Shown: positions 1-9,082, counted from the stretch's first letter. The stretch: DNA of 57,193 nucleotides from Pseudomonas floridensis (GCF_002087235.1 NZ_MUIO01000130.1:1-57193); one strand, 5' to 3'. The notes: generated by a model from the letters alone, not told the origin. Made by a program: numbers and translations.

Positions 1-184
1 GATGATGGCTGTCGCCGTTGATCACCACGCAGCGGCTGCCCATGGCAGCGCGCAGACCTTCGGCTTCCAGCGTCAGGCCGACCATGCGCAGCAGTCGCCC
101 TTCGACCACCGGTTGCGCAGGCAGACTGATTGCGCTGGAGTAGGTCCCCAGACGCTTGCCGAAACTGGTTCGATCAAGGCGCAT
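1..184 (-). CDS. fliI: Flagellar export ATPase FliI, N-terminal part (cut by window edge)
   Basis: Reading the minus strand from the ATG at 184 gives a protein beginning MRLDRTSFGKRLGTYSSAIS, followed by a stretch (VVEGRLLRMVGLTLEAEGL) typical of the N-terminal beta-barrel of FliI. About 61 residues are present; the Walker A/B ATPase core lies outside the window. FliI is the hexameric ATPase of the flagellar type III export apparatus and works with FliH at the cytoplasmic face of the basal body. The start overlaps the end of fliH by 11 nt, so the two are translationally coupled in the fliEFGHI operon. Identity rests on the N-terminal sequence plus gene order. Confidence 0.9.
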   Translation of the reverse strand, partial: MRLDRTSFGKRLGTYSSAISLPAQPVVEGRLLRMVGLTLEAEGLRAAMGSRCVVINGDSHH

Positions 185-986
185 CGAGCGGGTCCATGTC
201 GGGCGTAACGGTTTTTGACGCAGGCGCAACATCCAGTTCGACGCTGACATCGGCCGGCGCAGGATGGGTCACTTGCTCATGCAACTGATCGTGCATTTTC
301 GAGATGGCCAGCGCAATCCGCGTTTCGATGCTGGCATCGATACGGCTGTGCTCGGTTTCAATCCGGCAGCCGCCAGGCAATAAACTGTCGTCCTCGAGAA
401 TTTTCCACGACTCTTCATGACGCTCGCGCATGGCCTTGACCAGCGTAAAGTCCTGAGGATTGATGAAAATACGCAGGTTATTGGCGCCCATCGGCAACAG
501 CTTCAAGGCGTCCCGCAACACGTGGGCGATCTGCCCGGAATCAGTGGACAGCTCGCGCTGAATCACCTGCCGGGCAATGTGCTCGACCAGATGGATAACC
601 GATTTCTCGATCTGCGTGTCCTGCTCGGCGATTGGCTCCAGCAGGCTGGTCATCAACGCTTCCAGACTGGCGACCTTGGCCGCCAGCACCACTTCCGCTT
701 CCTGGCGAACCTTGAGCTGAGTGCTGTGAAAACCCTCTTTCTCACCCGTGGCAAAGCCCTCGTTCCAGGCTTCCTGACGAATGCTTTCCAGCTCTTCCAG
801 GGTCAGCGGCTGGACTTCATCCAGCGGCACCTCTTCCATCTCGGCCGGTTCGTCGACCGGCTCGGGCTCAGGCTCCGGTTCAGGCTCTACATGCGGGTCG
901 AAACTGGGCAACGCCCAGAGATCGAGGCCGCTGACGTCCTTGGCACGAATAAGGTCGCTGGCCGATTCTTTATTGGAACTGGACAT
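174..986 (-). CDS. fliH: Flagellar assembly protein FliH (FliI regulator)
   Basis: The 270-residue protein has an acidic, proline-rich N-terminal segment with five consecutive Glu-Pro pairs near residues 34-43. A long helical region follows, containing the glycine-spaced pattern usual for FliH (EAWNEGFATGEKEGF, about residues 72-86), and then a C-terminal domain that binds FliI. FliH is the peripheral stalk of the export ATPase: it restrains FliI activity and links it to the C-ring. It sits 15 nt downstream of fliG and overlaps fliI, so it belongs to the fliE-F-G-H-I operon. Length and position match Pseudomonas FliH. The Glu-Pro run is likely a flexible linker and is expected to vary between strains. 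Confidence 0.93.
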   Translation of the reverse strand: MSSSNKESASDLIRAKDVSGLDLWALPSFDPHVEPEPEPEPEPVDEPAEMEEVPLDEVQPLTLEELESIRQEAWNEGFATGEKEGFHSTQLKVRQEAEVVLAAKVASLEALMTSLLEPIAEQDTQIEKSVIHLVEHIARQVIQRELSTDSGQIAHVLRDALKLLPMGANNLRIFINPQDFTLVKAMRERHEESWKILEDDSLLPGGCRIETEHSRIDASIETRIALAISKMHDQLHEQVTHPAPADVSVELDVAPASKTVTPDMDPLDAP

Positions 987-1001
987 GAGTCGGCTGAATC
1001 C

Positions 1002-2018
1002 TTAGATCATTTCCTCGCCACCCTTGCCACCGAGCACGATCTCGCCGGCTTCGGCCATACGACGCGCAATGGTGAGGATTTCTTTCTGGGCAGTTTCCAC
1101 ATCGCTGACGCGCACCGGCCCCTTGGCCTCCAGGTCGTCGCGCAACAGTTCTGCGGCTCGCTTGGACATGTTCTTGAAGATTTTTTCCTTGATCGCCTCG
1201 TCCGACCCCTTGAGCGCGAGCACCAGCACGTCCGAAGACACTTCGCGCAACAGCGCCTGAATGCCGCGGTCGTCCACGTCGGAGAGATTGTTGAAGACGA
1301 ACATGAGGTCTTCGATCTGCACGGAAAGGTCTTCGTCGACCTCGCGGATCGAGTCCATGAGGGCGCCTTCGATGGAGCTGTCGAGGAAGTTCATGATATC
1401 GGCTGCACGCTTGATACCACCCAGGGTGGTACGCGACGTGTTGGCGTTACCGGAGAACTGCTTCTCGAGAATCTGGTTGAGTTCCTTGAGCGCGGCCGGT
1501 TGTACGGTGTTGAGCGACGACACGCGCAGGATGATGTCCAGCCGCACCTTGTGGTCGAAATGCCCGAGCACTTCACCCGCCTGATCGGCATCCAGATACG
1601 CGACCACAATGGCCTGGATCTGAGGGTGCTCGAAACGGATCACGTCAGCGACGGCGCGCGGCTCCATCCACTTCAGGCTGTCCAGACCGCTGGTGTTGCC
1701 ACCCAGCAGGATGCGGTCGATCAGACCGTTGGCCTTGTCTTCGCCCAGCGCCTGGGTCAGCATTTTGCGGATGTAGCCATCGGAACCGACGCCCAGACTG
1801 GTCTGGTCGCCGACAATGTCCACGAACTCGCTCATCACTTCTTCGACCTGCTCGCGATGCACGTTGCGCATCTGAGCCATGGCCACGCCCACTTTCTGCA
1901 CTTCCTTGGGGCCCATGTGGCGCAGAACCTGCGCCGCATCGGTTTCACCCAGAGAAAGCAGCAGCACGGCAGCTTTCTCGACCTTGCTCAGTTTGGCTAC
2001 GAGGGCTCGATCATTCAT
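1002..2018 (-). CDS. fliG: Flagellar motor switch protein FliG
   Basis: At 338 residues this is full length for FliG, the C-ring protein that binds the MS ring through its N-terminal domain and transmits torque from the stator through its C-terminal domain. The N-terminus (LSKVEKAAVLLLSLGE) and the middle-domain EHPQ motif (FEHPQIQAIVVAYLD, about residue 130) are clear, and the C-terminal torque helix carries the expected charged residues. The start overlaps the last codons of fliF by 8 nt, implying translational coupling. FliF and FliG are normally made in matched amounts. No truncation or unusual feature is seen. Confidence 0.97.
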   Translation of the reverse strand: MNDRALVAKLSKVEKAAVLLLSLGETDAAQVLRHMGPKEVQKVGVAMAQMRNVHREQVEEVMSEFVDIVGDQTSLGVGSDGYIRKMLTQALGEDKANGLIDRILLGGNTSGLDSLKWMEPRAVADVIRFEHPQIQAIVVAYLDADQAGEVLGHFDHKVRLDIILRVSSLNTVQPAALKELNQILEKQFSGNANTSRTTLGGIKRAADIMNFLDSSIEGALMDSIREVDEDLSVQIEDLMFVFNNLSDVDDRGIQALLREVSSDVLVLALKGSDEAIKEKIFKNMSKRAAELLRDDLEAKGPVRVSDVETAQKEILTIARRMAEAGEIVLGGKGGEEMI

Positions 2019-3792
2019 CAGTGTTAATCCACTCTTTCACGACCTGGGCCACACGACCCGGATCTTCGGCCACCAAACTCTTGATTGCGTTCAGCTGTGC
2101 ATCGTAACCCTCGGTCGGGCTAGGCAACAGAATGCTCTGCGGACCGCCCAGGCTGACACGGTCGTTGGACAGTTCGCCATCCAGACCGCCCATGCCACCC
2201 AGCTCTGCGTCGCCACCGAAACCGGCCAGCTCGCGGCTCTTGCCGGTGGTGATGTTGTTCAACACCGGACGCAGTACGCCGAACACCAGAATCAGGATGA
2301 AGATCACACCCACGGCCTGTTTGACGATGTCCCAGAACCAGGGTTGCGAGTAGAACGACGCCTCGGGCAGCACTTCTGCGCGCTCGCTGGAGAACGGTAC
2401 GTTGATCACACTGACACTGTCGCCGCGACTGGCATCGAAGCCGACCGCGTCCTGAACCAGACGCGTGAAGCGCGCAAGGTCCGCGGCACTCCACGGCGCA
2501 CGGGTTACTTCACCGTTGGCGGCATTGGTCTTGACCATGTCGTCGACCACCACGGCCACCGACAGGCGCGTCAGACGACCCTGCTGCTGCTTGGTGTGAC
2601 TGATGGAACGGTCCAGCTCGAAGTTCTTGGTCGACTGCACACGCTTGTCAGCCGGATACGGTGCCAGTGCAGGCTGACCGGTCGCCGGATCCATGATCTG
2701 CTGACCATTGGCATCAAGCAGCGGCTGGCCAGGAGCGATGGCCGCAGCCGCCGCAGCGCCGCCGGCCGCGTTCTGTGGTGCGGTCGCCGGGCCTGGCGGC
2801 TGGTTGCTCAGCGCACCAGGAACGCCTTGCGGACCCGAGCTGCTGGAGCGTTGTTCGTTGACCGACTGCTCACTGCGCAGCGCAGGCTGGTCAGGGTTGA
2901 AGCTTTCGGCGGTCGACTCGACGGCGCTGAAATCAACCACTGCCGACACCTCGGCCTTGTAACGATCGGAACCGAGAATCGGTTGCAGAATGTTCTGCAC
3001 GCGCTGTGTCAGCATGCCTTCCATGCGACGGCTGTAATCGAACTGCTTGCCAGCCATGGTCAGTTCGGAGTTTTCCGACTGGTCGGAGAGCAAGGCGCCC
3101 TTCTGGTCCACGACGGTGATCTGCGATTTACTCAGTTCGGGAACGCTGGTGGCCACCAGATTGATAATCGCCATGACCTGGCTCGGCTCGAGCGAACGAC
3201 CGGCGTACAGCTCGACCAGCACCGAAGCGCTTGGCTTGCGGTCGTCACGTACGAATACCGAGCTTTTCGGAATCGCCAGGTGCACACGAGCACCCTTGAC
3301 GTTGTTCAGGGCGGAAATGGTCCGCGCCAGTTCGCCTTCCAGACCGCGACGGTAGCGCGTGGCTTCCATGAACTGACTGGTGCCCAGGCCCTGATCCTTG
3401 TCGAGGATCTCGAAACCGATGTTGGCGTCGTTCTGCACCACCCCGGCCTGGGCCAGTTGAATGCGTGCGCGCTGCACGTCATCAGCCTTCACCAGCAGAG
3501 CGCCGGAATTGGGCTCGACGGTGTAGTTGATGTTCGCCGCTGTCAGGGTGTCCATGATCTGCTTGCTGTCCATGCCCGCCAGACTGCCATACAGCGGACG
3601 ATAGTCAGGCTGCTGCGACCACAGCACCACGGCGAAGCCGATGGCCACGCTTGCCGCCAGACCGACCATAAGGCCGATCTGACGCAGCATGGTCATCTCG
3701 GAAAGATTTTCCAGAAAAGAGAGCCCGAACAAAGGCTTCTTGTCGGCGGCGCCCGCTCTTGCTGGAACAGGATCGGCTGTTGCTTCGGCCAT
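2011..3792 (-). CDS. fliF: Flagellar MS-ring protein FliF
   Basis: This 593-residue inner-membrane protein forms the MS ring, the base on which the rod, export gate and C-ring assemble. Two membrane segments bracket a large periplasmic region: one near residues 35-57 (IGLMVGLAASVAIGFAVVLW) and one near 475-500 (VGVIFILILVFGVLRPVL). The region between contains ring-building motifs and a low-complexity Gly/Pro/Ala insert around residues 320-350. The cytoplasmic tail ends in the conserved FliG-binding segment (VAQVVKEWINTDE). It lies 15 nt after fliE and overlaps fliG. Length and domain order are ordinary for the family. Confidence 0.97.
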   Translation of the reverse strand: MAEATADPVPARAGAADKKPLFGLSFLENLSEMTMLRQIGLMVGLAASVAIGFAVVLWSQQPDYRPLYGSLAGMDSKQIMDTLTAANINYTVEPNSGALLVKADDVQRARIQLAQAGVVQNDANIGFEILDKDQGLGTSQFMEATRYRRGLEGELARTISALNNVKGARVHLAIPKSSVFVRDDRKPSASVLVELYAGRSLEPSQVMAIINLVATSVPELSKSQITVVDQKGALLSDQSENSELTMAGKQFDYSRRMEGMLTQRVQNILQPILGSDRYKAEVSAVVDFSAVESTAESFNPDQPALRSEQSVNEQRSSSSGPQGVPGALSNQPPGPATAPQNAAGGAAAAAAIAPGQPLLDANGQQIMDPATGQPALAPYPADKRVQSTKNFELDRSISHTKQQQGRLTRLSVAVVVDDMVKTNAANGEVTRAPWSAADLARFTRLVQDAVGFDASRGDSVSVINVPFSSERAEVLPEASFYSQPWFWDIVKQAVGVIFILILVFGVLRPVLNNITTGKSRELAGFGGDAELGGMGGLDGELSNDRVSLGGPQSILLPSPTEGYDAQLNAIKSLVAEDPGRVAQVVKEWINTDE

Positions 3793-3807
3793 GACTCAGT
3801 ACGCCCC

Positions 3808-4143
3808 TTAAACCGGCATCTGCATGATGTCTTGATACGCCTGGACCAGCTTGTTGCGGACCTGGGTCAAGGCCTGAAACGACACGCTGGCTTTCTGCGA
3901 GGAAATCATGACATCCGTCAGATCCACGCCGCTCTTGCCCATTTCGAATGCGCTGGCCAACTGGCTGGACGCCTGCTGAACGGACGCAACCTTGTTGACG
4001 GCCTGGCCAAGCATGTCGGCAAAACTGCTGGCGCCAGCTTCCTGGGGAGCGGACACAGGTTTGGGTGCAGCCATGGCATCCATCTGCATGGCCCGCATAT
4101 CCAACATCAAGCGATTAAATTCAACACCTTGGCTCATGGACAT
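3808..4143 (-). CDS. fliE: Flagellar hook-basal body adaptor FliE
   Basis: FliE joins the MS ring to the proximal rod and is the first rod-type export substrate. I place the start at the ATG at 4143 (MSMSQGVEFNRLMLDMRAMQ, 111 residues) because a purine-rich GAGAGAAA stretch lies just upstream. A longer reading from 4164 has no better ribosome site. The C-terminal half (QKASVSFQALTQVRNKLVQAYQDIMQMPV) is the conserved FliE helix pair. A sigma-54 promoter at 4201-4215 lies 58 nt upstream, making fliE the first gene of the fliE-F-G-H-I operon, as in P. aeruginosa. Confidence 0.94.
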   Translation of the reverse strand: MSMSQGVEFNRLMLDMRAMQMDAMAAPKPVSAPQEAGASSFADMLGQAVNKVASVQQASSQLASAFEMGKSGVDLTDVMISSQKASVSFQALTQVRNKLVQAYQDIMQMPV

Positions 4144-4200
4144 TTTCTCTCGTAAGGCCCGCAAATTTTTGACACTGATTCAGCGGATACAGATGACATA

Positions 4201-4215
4201 GCAACAACGGTGCCA
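4201..4215 (-). promoter_or_regulatory. Sigma-54 promoter of the fliE operon
   Basis: The minus strand reads TGGCACCGTTGTTGC, an exact match to the sigma-54 core TGGCAC-N5-TTGC, with the GG and GC doublets 10 nt apart. Transcription would begin near 4190, giving a leader of about 47 nt before fliE. It is expected to be driven by FleQ/FleR. Confidence 0.9.
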
Positions 4216-4378
4216 GCTATATGGCGGCAATATGCCACACCACACGCAATGTCATGTTACTCAACATGGCACCCACCGACAGAGCCTCCACGTGCCGGGG
4301 CTGTCAGCCCGAACATGGGGTTCTGGTCATACGTGGAATCAGACGCAACAGATCCTGACCACCGGTCGCCGTACCGGC

Positions 4379-5794
4379 TCAGGTGGCAAATAGATAAGCT
4401 TCCACATCCATGCCGGCGTCACGCATCTGCGCCAGCTTGTAACGCAACGTGCGCGGACTGATGCCCAGTCGCTCCGCCGCTTCCTTGCGACGACCGCGTT
4501 CGGCGCGCAAGGTGTCGATGATCATTTGAAACTCGCGACGCCTGAGGTCATCCCCCAGCGCGCCGGCCGACTCGACACCGCCCGTAGCGGGCGCATTATC
4601 CGTCACCGACGTAACAGGCGTGAGTGGCGCAGTGGCCTGGACAACTGCGCCAGGACCACTTGCAACCGGTCCTGCCAGACAGAAATCCTGTGCCTGAATC
4701 ACTCCGCCCTGCTGCAGAATCAAGGCCCGCTGCACGGCGTTATCCAGCTCACGCACGTTGCCCGGCCATGGGTAACTGACCAGACACGCCTGAGCTTCGG
4801 CGGAAAGCCGAACCGGCGCGTGCTTCATTTTATTGACGTGCTTGGCCAGCAGTCGCTCAGCCAAGGGCAAAATATCGGCAGTCCTTTGACGCAATGCCTG
4901 CCAGGCCAGCGGAAACACCGACAGCCGGTAAAACAAATCTTCACGGAAACGCCCCGCCGCCACTTCCCCGGCCAGATCACGGTTGGTGGTCGCCAGTACG
5001 CGGATGTCGAGGATGATCGGCTTGCGCGCCCCCACTCGTTCGACCTCACGCTCCTGCAGCACGCGCAGCAACTTGGCCTGCAGGCCCATGGGCATCTCGG
5101 AAATCTCGTCGAGCAGAATGGTGCCGCCATCAGCCTGTTCGAATTTCCCTGCCTGCGCCGCAATGGCACCCGTGAACGAGCCTTTTTCATGGCCGAACAG
5201 GGTCGCTTCCAGCATGTTGTCCGGGATCGCCGCGCAGTTGATCGCAATGAAAGGCTTATCGGCACGCGGTGAGTTTTGATGAATGAATCGTGCGAGCACT
5301 TCCTTGCCGGTGCCTGACTCGCCGGAAATCAATACGGTGGAGTCGCTTTTCGCCACCCGGCTGGCCAGATTCAGCAACTGAATGCTGGCAGGCTCCACGG
5401 CAATCGGACCTTCACCCTCGGCCGGACCCAGACGACCCAGGGCGTGCCGCGCCACCAACGCCAGCAAGGCCTTGGGCTCGAATGGTTTGACCAGATAATC
5501 CGCCGCGCCCTGACGCATGGCGTCGACGGCGCGCTCGACAGCGCCGTGCGCGGTCATCAGCAGAACCGGCAACTCGGGATGACGGCTGCGCAGCAAGGCC
5601 AGCAACTGGTGACCGTCCATGCCCGGCATGTTCACATCACTGATCACCAGGCTGAAAGGCTCGGACTCGACCGCCAGCAATGCGTCCTCGGCAGACCCGA
5701 CAGCGCGAAAGGCGTAGCCACCCAGCTCCAGCGTTTCGCCCAGCGCTTCGCGTAACGACCGGTCGTCTTCGACCAACAGCACCTTGATCGACAT
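4379..5794 (-). CDS. fleR: Sigma-54-dependent response regulator FleR
   Basis: FleR is the response regulator of the FleS/FleR pair, which activates middle-class flagellar genes with sigma-54. The 471-residue protein has a receiver domain (about 1-120; acidic residues VEDD, phospho-acceptor in ISDVNMPG, lysine in VKPF). An AAA+ domain follows (about 140-365; Walker A GESGTGKE, sigma-54 contact loop GSFTGA, Walker B ILLDEI), then a Fis-type helix-turn-helix at the C-terminus (AAERLGISPRTLRYKL). The contact loop reads GSFTGA instead of GAFTGA. The start codon shares one base with the fleS stop (TGATG), so the pair is co-translated. Confidence 0.96.
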   Translation of the reverse strand: MSIKVLLVEDDRSLREALGETLELGGYAFRAVGSAEDALLAVESEPFSLVISDVNMPGMDGHQLLALLRSRHPELPVLLMTAHGAVERAVDAMRQGAADYLVKPFEPKALLALVARHALGRLGPAEGEGPIAVEPASIQLLNLASRVAKSDSTVLISGESGTGKEVLARFIHQNSPRADKPFIAINCAAIPDNMLEATLFGHEKGSFTGAIAAQAGKFEQADGGTILLDEISEMPMGLQAKLLRVLQEREVERVGARKPIILDIRVLATTNRDLAGEVAAGRFREDLFYRLSVFPLAWQALRQRTADILPLAERLLAKHVNKMKHAPVRLSAEAQACLVSYPWPGNVRELDNAVQRALILQQGGVIQAQDFCLAGPVASGPGAVVQATAPLTPVTSVTDNAPATGGVESAGALGDDLRRREFQMIIDTLRAERGRRKEAAERLGISPRTLRYKLAQMRDAGMDVEAYLFAT

Positions 5795-7008
5795 CAGCTA
5801 TCACTCACTGAACTGGAAGCAGGAATCAACGGCAGGCTGACAATCGCGCAGGTACCACGCCCCACACGCGAGCGATACTGAACGCCGCCCTGGTGAGCAC
5901 GCGTCACCGCCGTGACCACCGCAAGACCCAGGCCGGTGCCGGTGGTTTTGGTGGTGAAGAACGGCTCGCCGATGCGTGCCAGTGCGACGTTGTCCATGCC
6001 GCTGCCGTTGTCGCTGAAGCACAGCCGCAATGTATTGCCGCGACTGTAGAGGTGAATTTTCAAACGCGTCCGGCCGGCACTGGCCTGAACGGCGTTTTCA
6101 ACCAGATTGAGCAGCGCACCGACCAGCGTGTCGCGATTGCACAGCAGCTCGCCTTCAACGCTGTCGCACTGCCAACGCACCGCCACGCCTTGCACATGAG
6201 TCGCCGCAGCGCTCTGCAAGGCCTGAAACAACGCGCCCGGCGCCAGTCGATCGGTCAACGGCAGTTCGCCACGGGCGAACACCAGCATGTCGCGCACCTG
6301 ATGCTCAAGCTCATGCAGTCGCTCCTTGAGCCGGGCTGCAAAACGCTGCTGGGTTTCCACCGGCAGTTCCTGCTCGGTCAAATGGCTGGCGTAGATCATC
6401 GCTGCCGACAATGGCGTACGGATCTGATGCGCCAGAGAAGCGACCATACGGCCCAGAGACGAGAGACGCTCGTGACGCGCCAATTGCTCTTGCAGACGAC
6501 GGGTTTCAGTCAGGTCATTGAGCAATACCAGTTGGCCGGGCTCGGCATCCAGTGAACGGGTGGAAATCGACAGACGACGCCCATCCTTCAACGAGATCTC
6601 GTGACCGTCATCTTCACGCGGCGCGAAACAGCGACTGATCACATGCCGCCACAGCATGCCGATCAGAGGCTGACCCAGCAGGTCGACAGCGGCCGGGTTG
6701 GCCTCGCGAACCACACCCATACCATCGATGACGATCACACCACCCGGCAACAGATCGAGCAGGTTCTGCAGACGATTGGCCAGACGCTCTTTCTCCGCCA
6801 GTTCCTCGAGACGCTGAATACCGGCCTGCGCCAGCTCACCCTTGAGTTCGGTCACGCGCGCTTCCAGCAATCCGTAGGAATCGGTCAGTTGTGCCGACAT
6901 CTGGTTGAACAGCGAAAAAGCCTGCTCCAGCCCCTGGCGGCTTTCCAGCTCCAGAGGGGGACGCGTCGGGGCAGACAGTTCGGGAGTCATGTGAGCGGCG
7001 TTGGACAT
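5794..7008 (-). CDS. fleS: Sensor histidine kinase FleS
   Basis: FleS is the cytoplasmic sensor kinase that phosphorylates FleR. The 404-residue protein contains a PAS-like domain (about residues 75-170: LLDLLPGGVIVIDGMGVVREANPAAVDLLG), a dimerisation domain with the phospho-acceptor His in SLAHQIRTPLSAA (about residue 195), and an ATPase domain with N box (LLNLVENAVQAS), G1 (DNGSGMD) and G2 (GTGLGL). No membrane segments are present, consistent with sensing an internal assembly signal. It is followed directly by fleR, and a sigma-54 type promoter lies about 55 nt upstream. Confidence 0.95.
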   Translation of the reverse strand: MSNAAHMTPELSAPTRPPLELESRQGLEQAFSLFNQMSAQLTDSYGLLEARVTELKGELAQAGIQRLEELAEKERLANRLQNLLDLLPGGVIVIDGMGVVREANPAAVDLLGQPLIGMLWRHVISRCFAPREDDGHEISLKDGRRLSISTRSLDAEPGQLVLLNDLTETRRLQEQLARHERLSSLGRMVASLAHQIRTPLSAAMIYASHLTEQELPVETQQRFAARLKERLHELEHQVRDMLVFARGELPLTDRLAPGALFQALQSAAATHVQGVAVRWQCDSVEGELLCNRDTLVGALLNLVENAVQASAGRTRLKIHLYSRGNTLRLCFSDNGSGMDNVALARIGEPFFTTKTTGTGLGLAVVTAVTRAHQGGVQYRSRVGRGTCAIVSLPLIPASSSVSDS

Positions 7009-7062
7009 AAATCATCTCTCGCGTGGCGGACCGTCATTAAACGGTGTGTCGAGAGAGACTTA

Positions 7063-7077
7063 GCAATCCTCGTGCCG
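7063..7077 (-). promoter_or_regulatory. Sigma-54 promoter of fleSR
   Basis: The minus strand reads CGGCACGAGGATTGC, differing from TGGCAC-N5-TTGC by one base while keeping GG-N10-GC. It places the start of transcription near 7052, ahead of fleS at 7008. In P. aeruginosa fleSR is activated by FleQ with sigma-54. It abuts the fleQ terminator. Confidence 0.82.
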
Positions 7078-7106
7078 AAAAAAAACCCCTGAAAATTCAG
7101 AGGTTT
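7078..7106 (-). terminator. Rho-independent terminator after fleQ
   Basis: On the minus strand an 11-bp stem with one mismatch (AAACCTCTGAA / TTCAGGGGTTT) is followed directly by a run of eight T. It lies 25 nt beyond the fleQ stop codon and separates fleQ from the fleSR promoter. Confidence 0.85.
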
Positions 7107-7130
7107 GATTTTTGGCGTGTCGGACAGGCG

Positions 7131-8606
7131 TCAATCCTCCGCCTGATCGTCACCTTCACGACGGCTCATGCCGTACTTGCGCATCTTCTCGACCAGCGTC
7201 GTGCGACGGATGCGCAGACGCTCGGCGGCACGCGCGACGATACCGTTGGCATCGTCCAGCGCTTGCTGAATCAGACCCTGCTCCAGCCCACCCAGGTAGT
7301 CCTTCAGATCAAGCCCTTCAGGCGGCAACAAGGCACCGGATGCGAAATTGGGCGTGTGGCCATTGATGGCCACGCGCTCTTCGATGTCGCTGCGCAGGCT
7401 GTCAACCATCTGCTCGTCTTCATCATCGACATAGCGAAATTTCTTCGGCAGCTCGGCCACGCCGATCACACCGTACGGGTGCATGATCGCCATGCGCTCC
7501 ACCAGGTTGGCCAGTTCACGAACGTTGCCCGGCCAGGCATGACGGCAGAGCGACATGATCGCTGCGGAGTTGAAACGGATCGAACCGCGCTTTTCATGCT
7601 CCATGCGCGAGATCAGTTCGTTCATCAGCAATGGGATGTCTTCTACACGCTCACGCAGCGGCGCCATCTCGATCGGGAATACGTTCAGACGGTAGTAAAG
7701 GTCTTCGCGGAAGCTGCCGATCTCGATCATGTTTTCGAGATTTTTGTGTGTGGCGGCAATAATGCGAACATCGATGCTCTGGGTTTTGTTACTGCCAACG
7801 CGCTCAAACGTACGCTCCTGCAGAACCCGTAACAATTTCACCTGCATCGGCAGCGGCATGTCGCCGATTTCATCAAGAAACAGTGTGCCACCGTTGGCCA
7901 GTTCAAAACGGCCGGCACGGCTGGTGATCGCCCCGGTAAAGGCGCCCTTCTCGTGACCGAACAATTCGCTTTCCAGCAACTCAGCCGGAATTGCGCCGCA
8001 ATTGACCGGAACGAATGGCGCGTCACGACGCTTGGAATGGTAATGCAGGTTGCGGGCGACCACTTCCTTGCCGGTCCCCGACTCACCCAGAATCAGCACG
8101 CTGGCGTCGGTGTCGGCGACCTGCTGCATCATCTGCCGTACGTGCTGGATGGCGCGACTGGTGCCAACCAGGCTGCGGAACAGGTTGGGCTCGCGATGAC
8201 GACCGCGCTCACGGGCCTGATCGTACATTTCACGATAGACCTGGGCGCGGTGCAGCGAATCCAGCAGTTTGCTGTAGCTGGGCGGCATTTCCAGCGCGGA
8301 CAGAACGCGCCGACGCATGTCTTCCGGCAGCTCGATGGAAGAACTTTCGCCCAAAAGCAGAACGGGAAGGAACTCATCCCATGCGGCGATGGTCTTAAGC
8401 AGTCCTTGAAGGCTGCCGGGGCCGTTGACGTTGCCGATCAGCACGCAAAGCACTTCCCGGGTAGACCCGAGAGCGCCTACGACCTGTTGCCAGTCCTGAC
8501 TGGAGCAGGAGAGGTTTTCTTCGCCAAGGAAGTTCAGGATGACCGCCAGATCCCGGCGGCGCTGGCTATCGTCATCGATTAGCAGAATCTTGATTTCACG
8601 CCACAT
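7131..8606 (-). CDS. fleQ: Master flagellar activator and c-di-GMP-responsive regulator FleQ
   Basis: FleQ activates early flagellar genes with sigma-54 and, in P. aeruginosa, binds cyclic di-GMP to switch between motility and exopolysaccharide expression. The 491-residue protein has an atypical receiver-like N-terminus (about 1-130), an AAA+ domain with Walker A GESGTGKE, an intact GAFTGA loop and Walker B LFLDEI, and a C-terminal Fis-type helix-turn-helix (AERLRIRRTTLVEKM). The LFRS c-di-GMP-binding segment known from P. aeruginosa FleQ is present at residues 142-145. It has its own terminator and is separated from fleSR. About 180 nt of upstream DNA (8607-8785) hold no other gene, and I see no sigma-54 site there. 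Confidence 0.97.
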   Translation of the reverse strand: MWREIKILLIDDDSQRRRDLAVILNFLGEENLSCSSQDWQQVVGALGSTREVLCVLIGNVNGPGSLQGLLKTIAAWDEFLPVLLLGESSSIELPEDMRRRVLSALEMPPSYSKLLDSLHRAQVYREMYDQARERGRHREPNLFRSLVGTSRAIQHVRQMMQQVADTDASVLILGESGTGKEVVARNLHYHSKRRDAPFVPVNCGAIPAELLESELFGHEKGAFTGAITSRAGRFELANGGTLFLDEIGDMPLPMQVKLLRVLQERTFERVGSNKTQSIDVRIIAATHKNLENMIEIGSFREDLYYRLNVFPIEMAPLRERVEDIPLLMNELISRMEHEKRGSIRFNSAAIMSLCRHAWPGNVRELANLVERMAIMHPYGVIGVAELPKKFRYVDDEDEQMVDSLRSDIEERVAINGHTPNFASGALLPPEGLDLKDYLGGLEQGLIQQALDDANGIVARAAERLRIRRTTLVEKMRKYGMSRREGDDQAED

Positions 8607-8755
8607 GCAATAGCAACTTCCCTAGTCAACTCAATGCCCATGATTGGGGGGCAGCTTGGCTGCTCAGCCGTTATAAACGTTGAGACGCCAGAAAATAGTA
8701 AACATCACTAGTTAAGTCAAAAAAACGTACACAGTCAAATTTATGGCGAACTTCC

Positions 8756-8776
8756 TGTCGGATAAATAAACCGACA
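8756..8776 (-). terminator. Weak hairpin after fliT
   Basis: A 6-bp perfect stem (TGTCGG / CCGACA) with an AT-rich 9-nt loop lies 10 nt beyond the fliT stop. It lacks a T tract on the minus strand, so it is at best a weak terminator between the fliST genes and fleQ. Confidence 0.35.
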
Positions 8777-8785
8777 AATAAAAAG

Positions 8786-9082
8786 CTAGCCGAAGAGATG
8801 ATAGACCTTCGTTGCGTTTTTGGCATTCTGGATTTGTGTCATTTCATCGACGATTGCTTGACGCTCCCCGGTTGCAACGTCAATCAATTGCCGATAGACC
8901 CCCAACAGCTCCTCCAGATTGCTGCGCAGCCCCTCTTCATCGGCCGGCGCTTCGCTGACGACAGCCTCGACACAGTCACGACATGCCAGGTCAAGTTTGC
9001 CGATAGCCTCCCAATCGCGCTCGGCCAGTGCCCCGACCAAGGCTTCACGGGTTTCTTCGATACGCTTGAGTGCAGCACTCAT
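8786..9082 (-). CDS. fliT: FliT-like flagellar export chaperone
   Basis: A 98-residue, wholly helical, acidic protein beginning MSAALKRIEETREAL. It sits directly after fliS and before fleQ, the position of the small FliT-like gene (also called fleP) in P. aeruginosa. FliT proteins bind the cap protein FliD before export and keep it soluble. No cysteines or membrane segments relevant to another role are visible. Small size and weak sequence conservation make the family call depend partly on context. It is probably co-transcribed with fliS, 29 nt upstream. Confidence 0.78.
   Translation of the reverse strand: MSAALKRIEETREALVGALAERDWEAIGKLDLACRDCVEAVVSEAPADEEGLRSNLEELLGVYRQLIDVATGERQAIVDEMTQIQNAKNATKVYHLFG

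Noticed and set aside
417..2027. Long plus-strand open frame opposite fliH and fliG
   Set aside because: It is the antisense shadow of fliH/fliG in GC-rich DNA; composition is Arg/His/Gln-rich, and it has no recognisable domain or ribosome site.
1879..4155. 758-codon plus-strand open frame opposite fliF and fliE
   Set aside because: It is antisense to clear flagellar genes on the minus strand and has no family features. Long antisense frames are common at this base composition.
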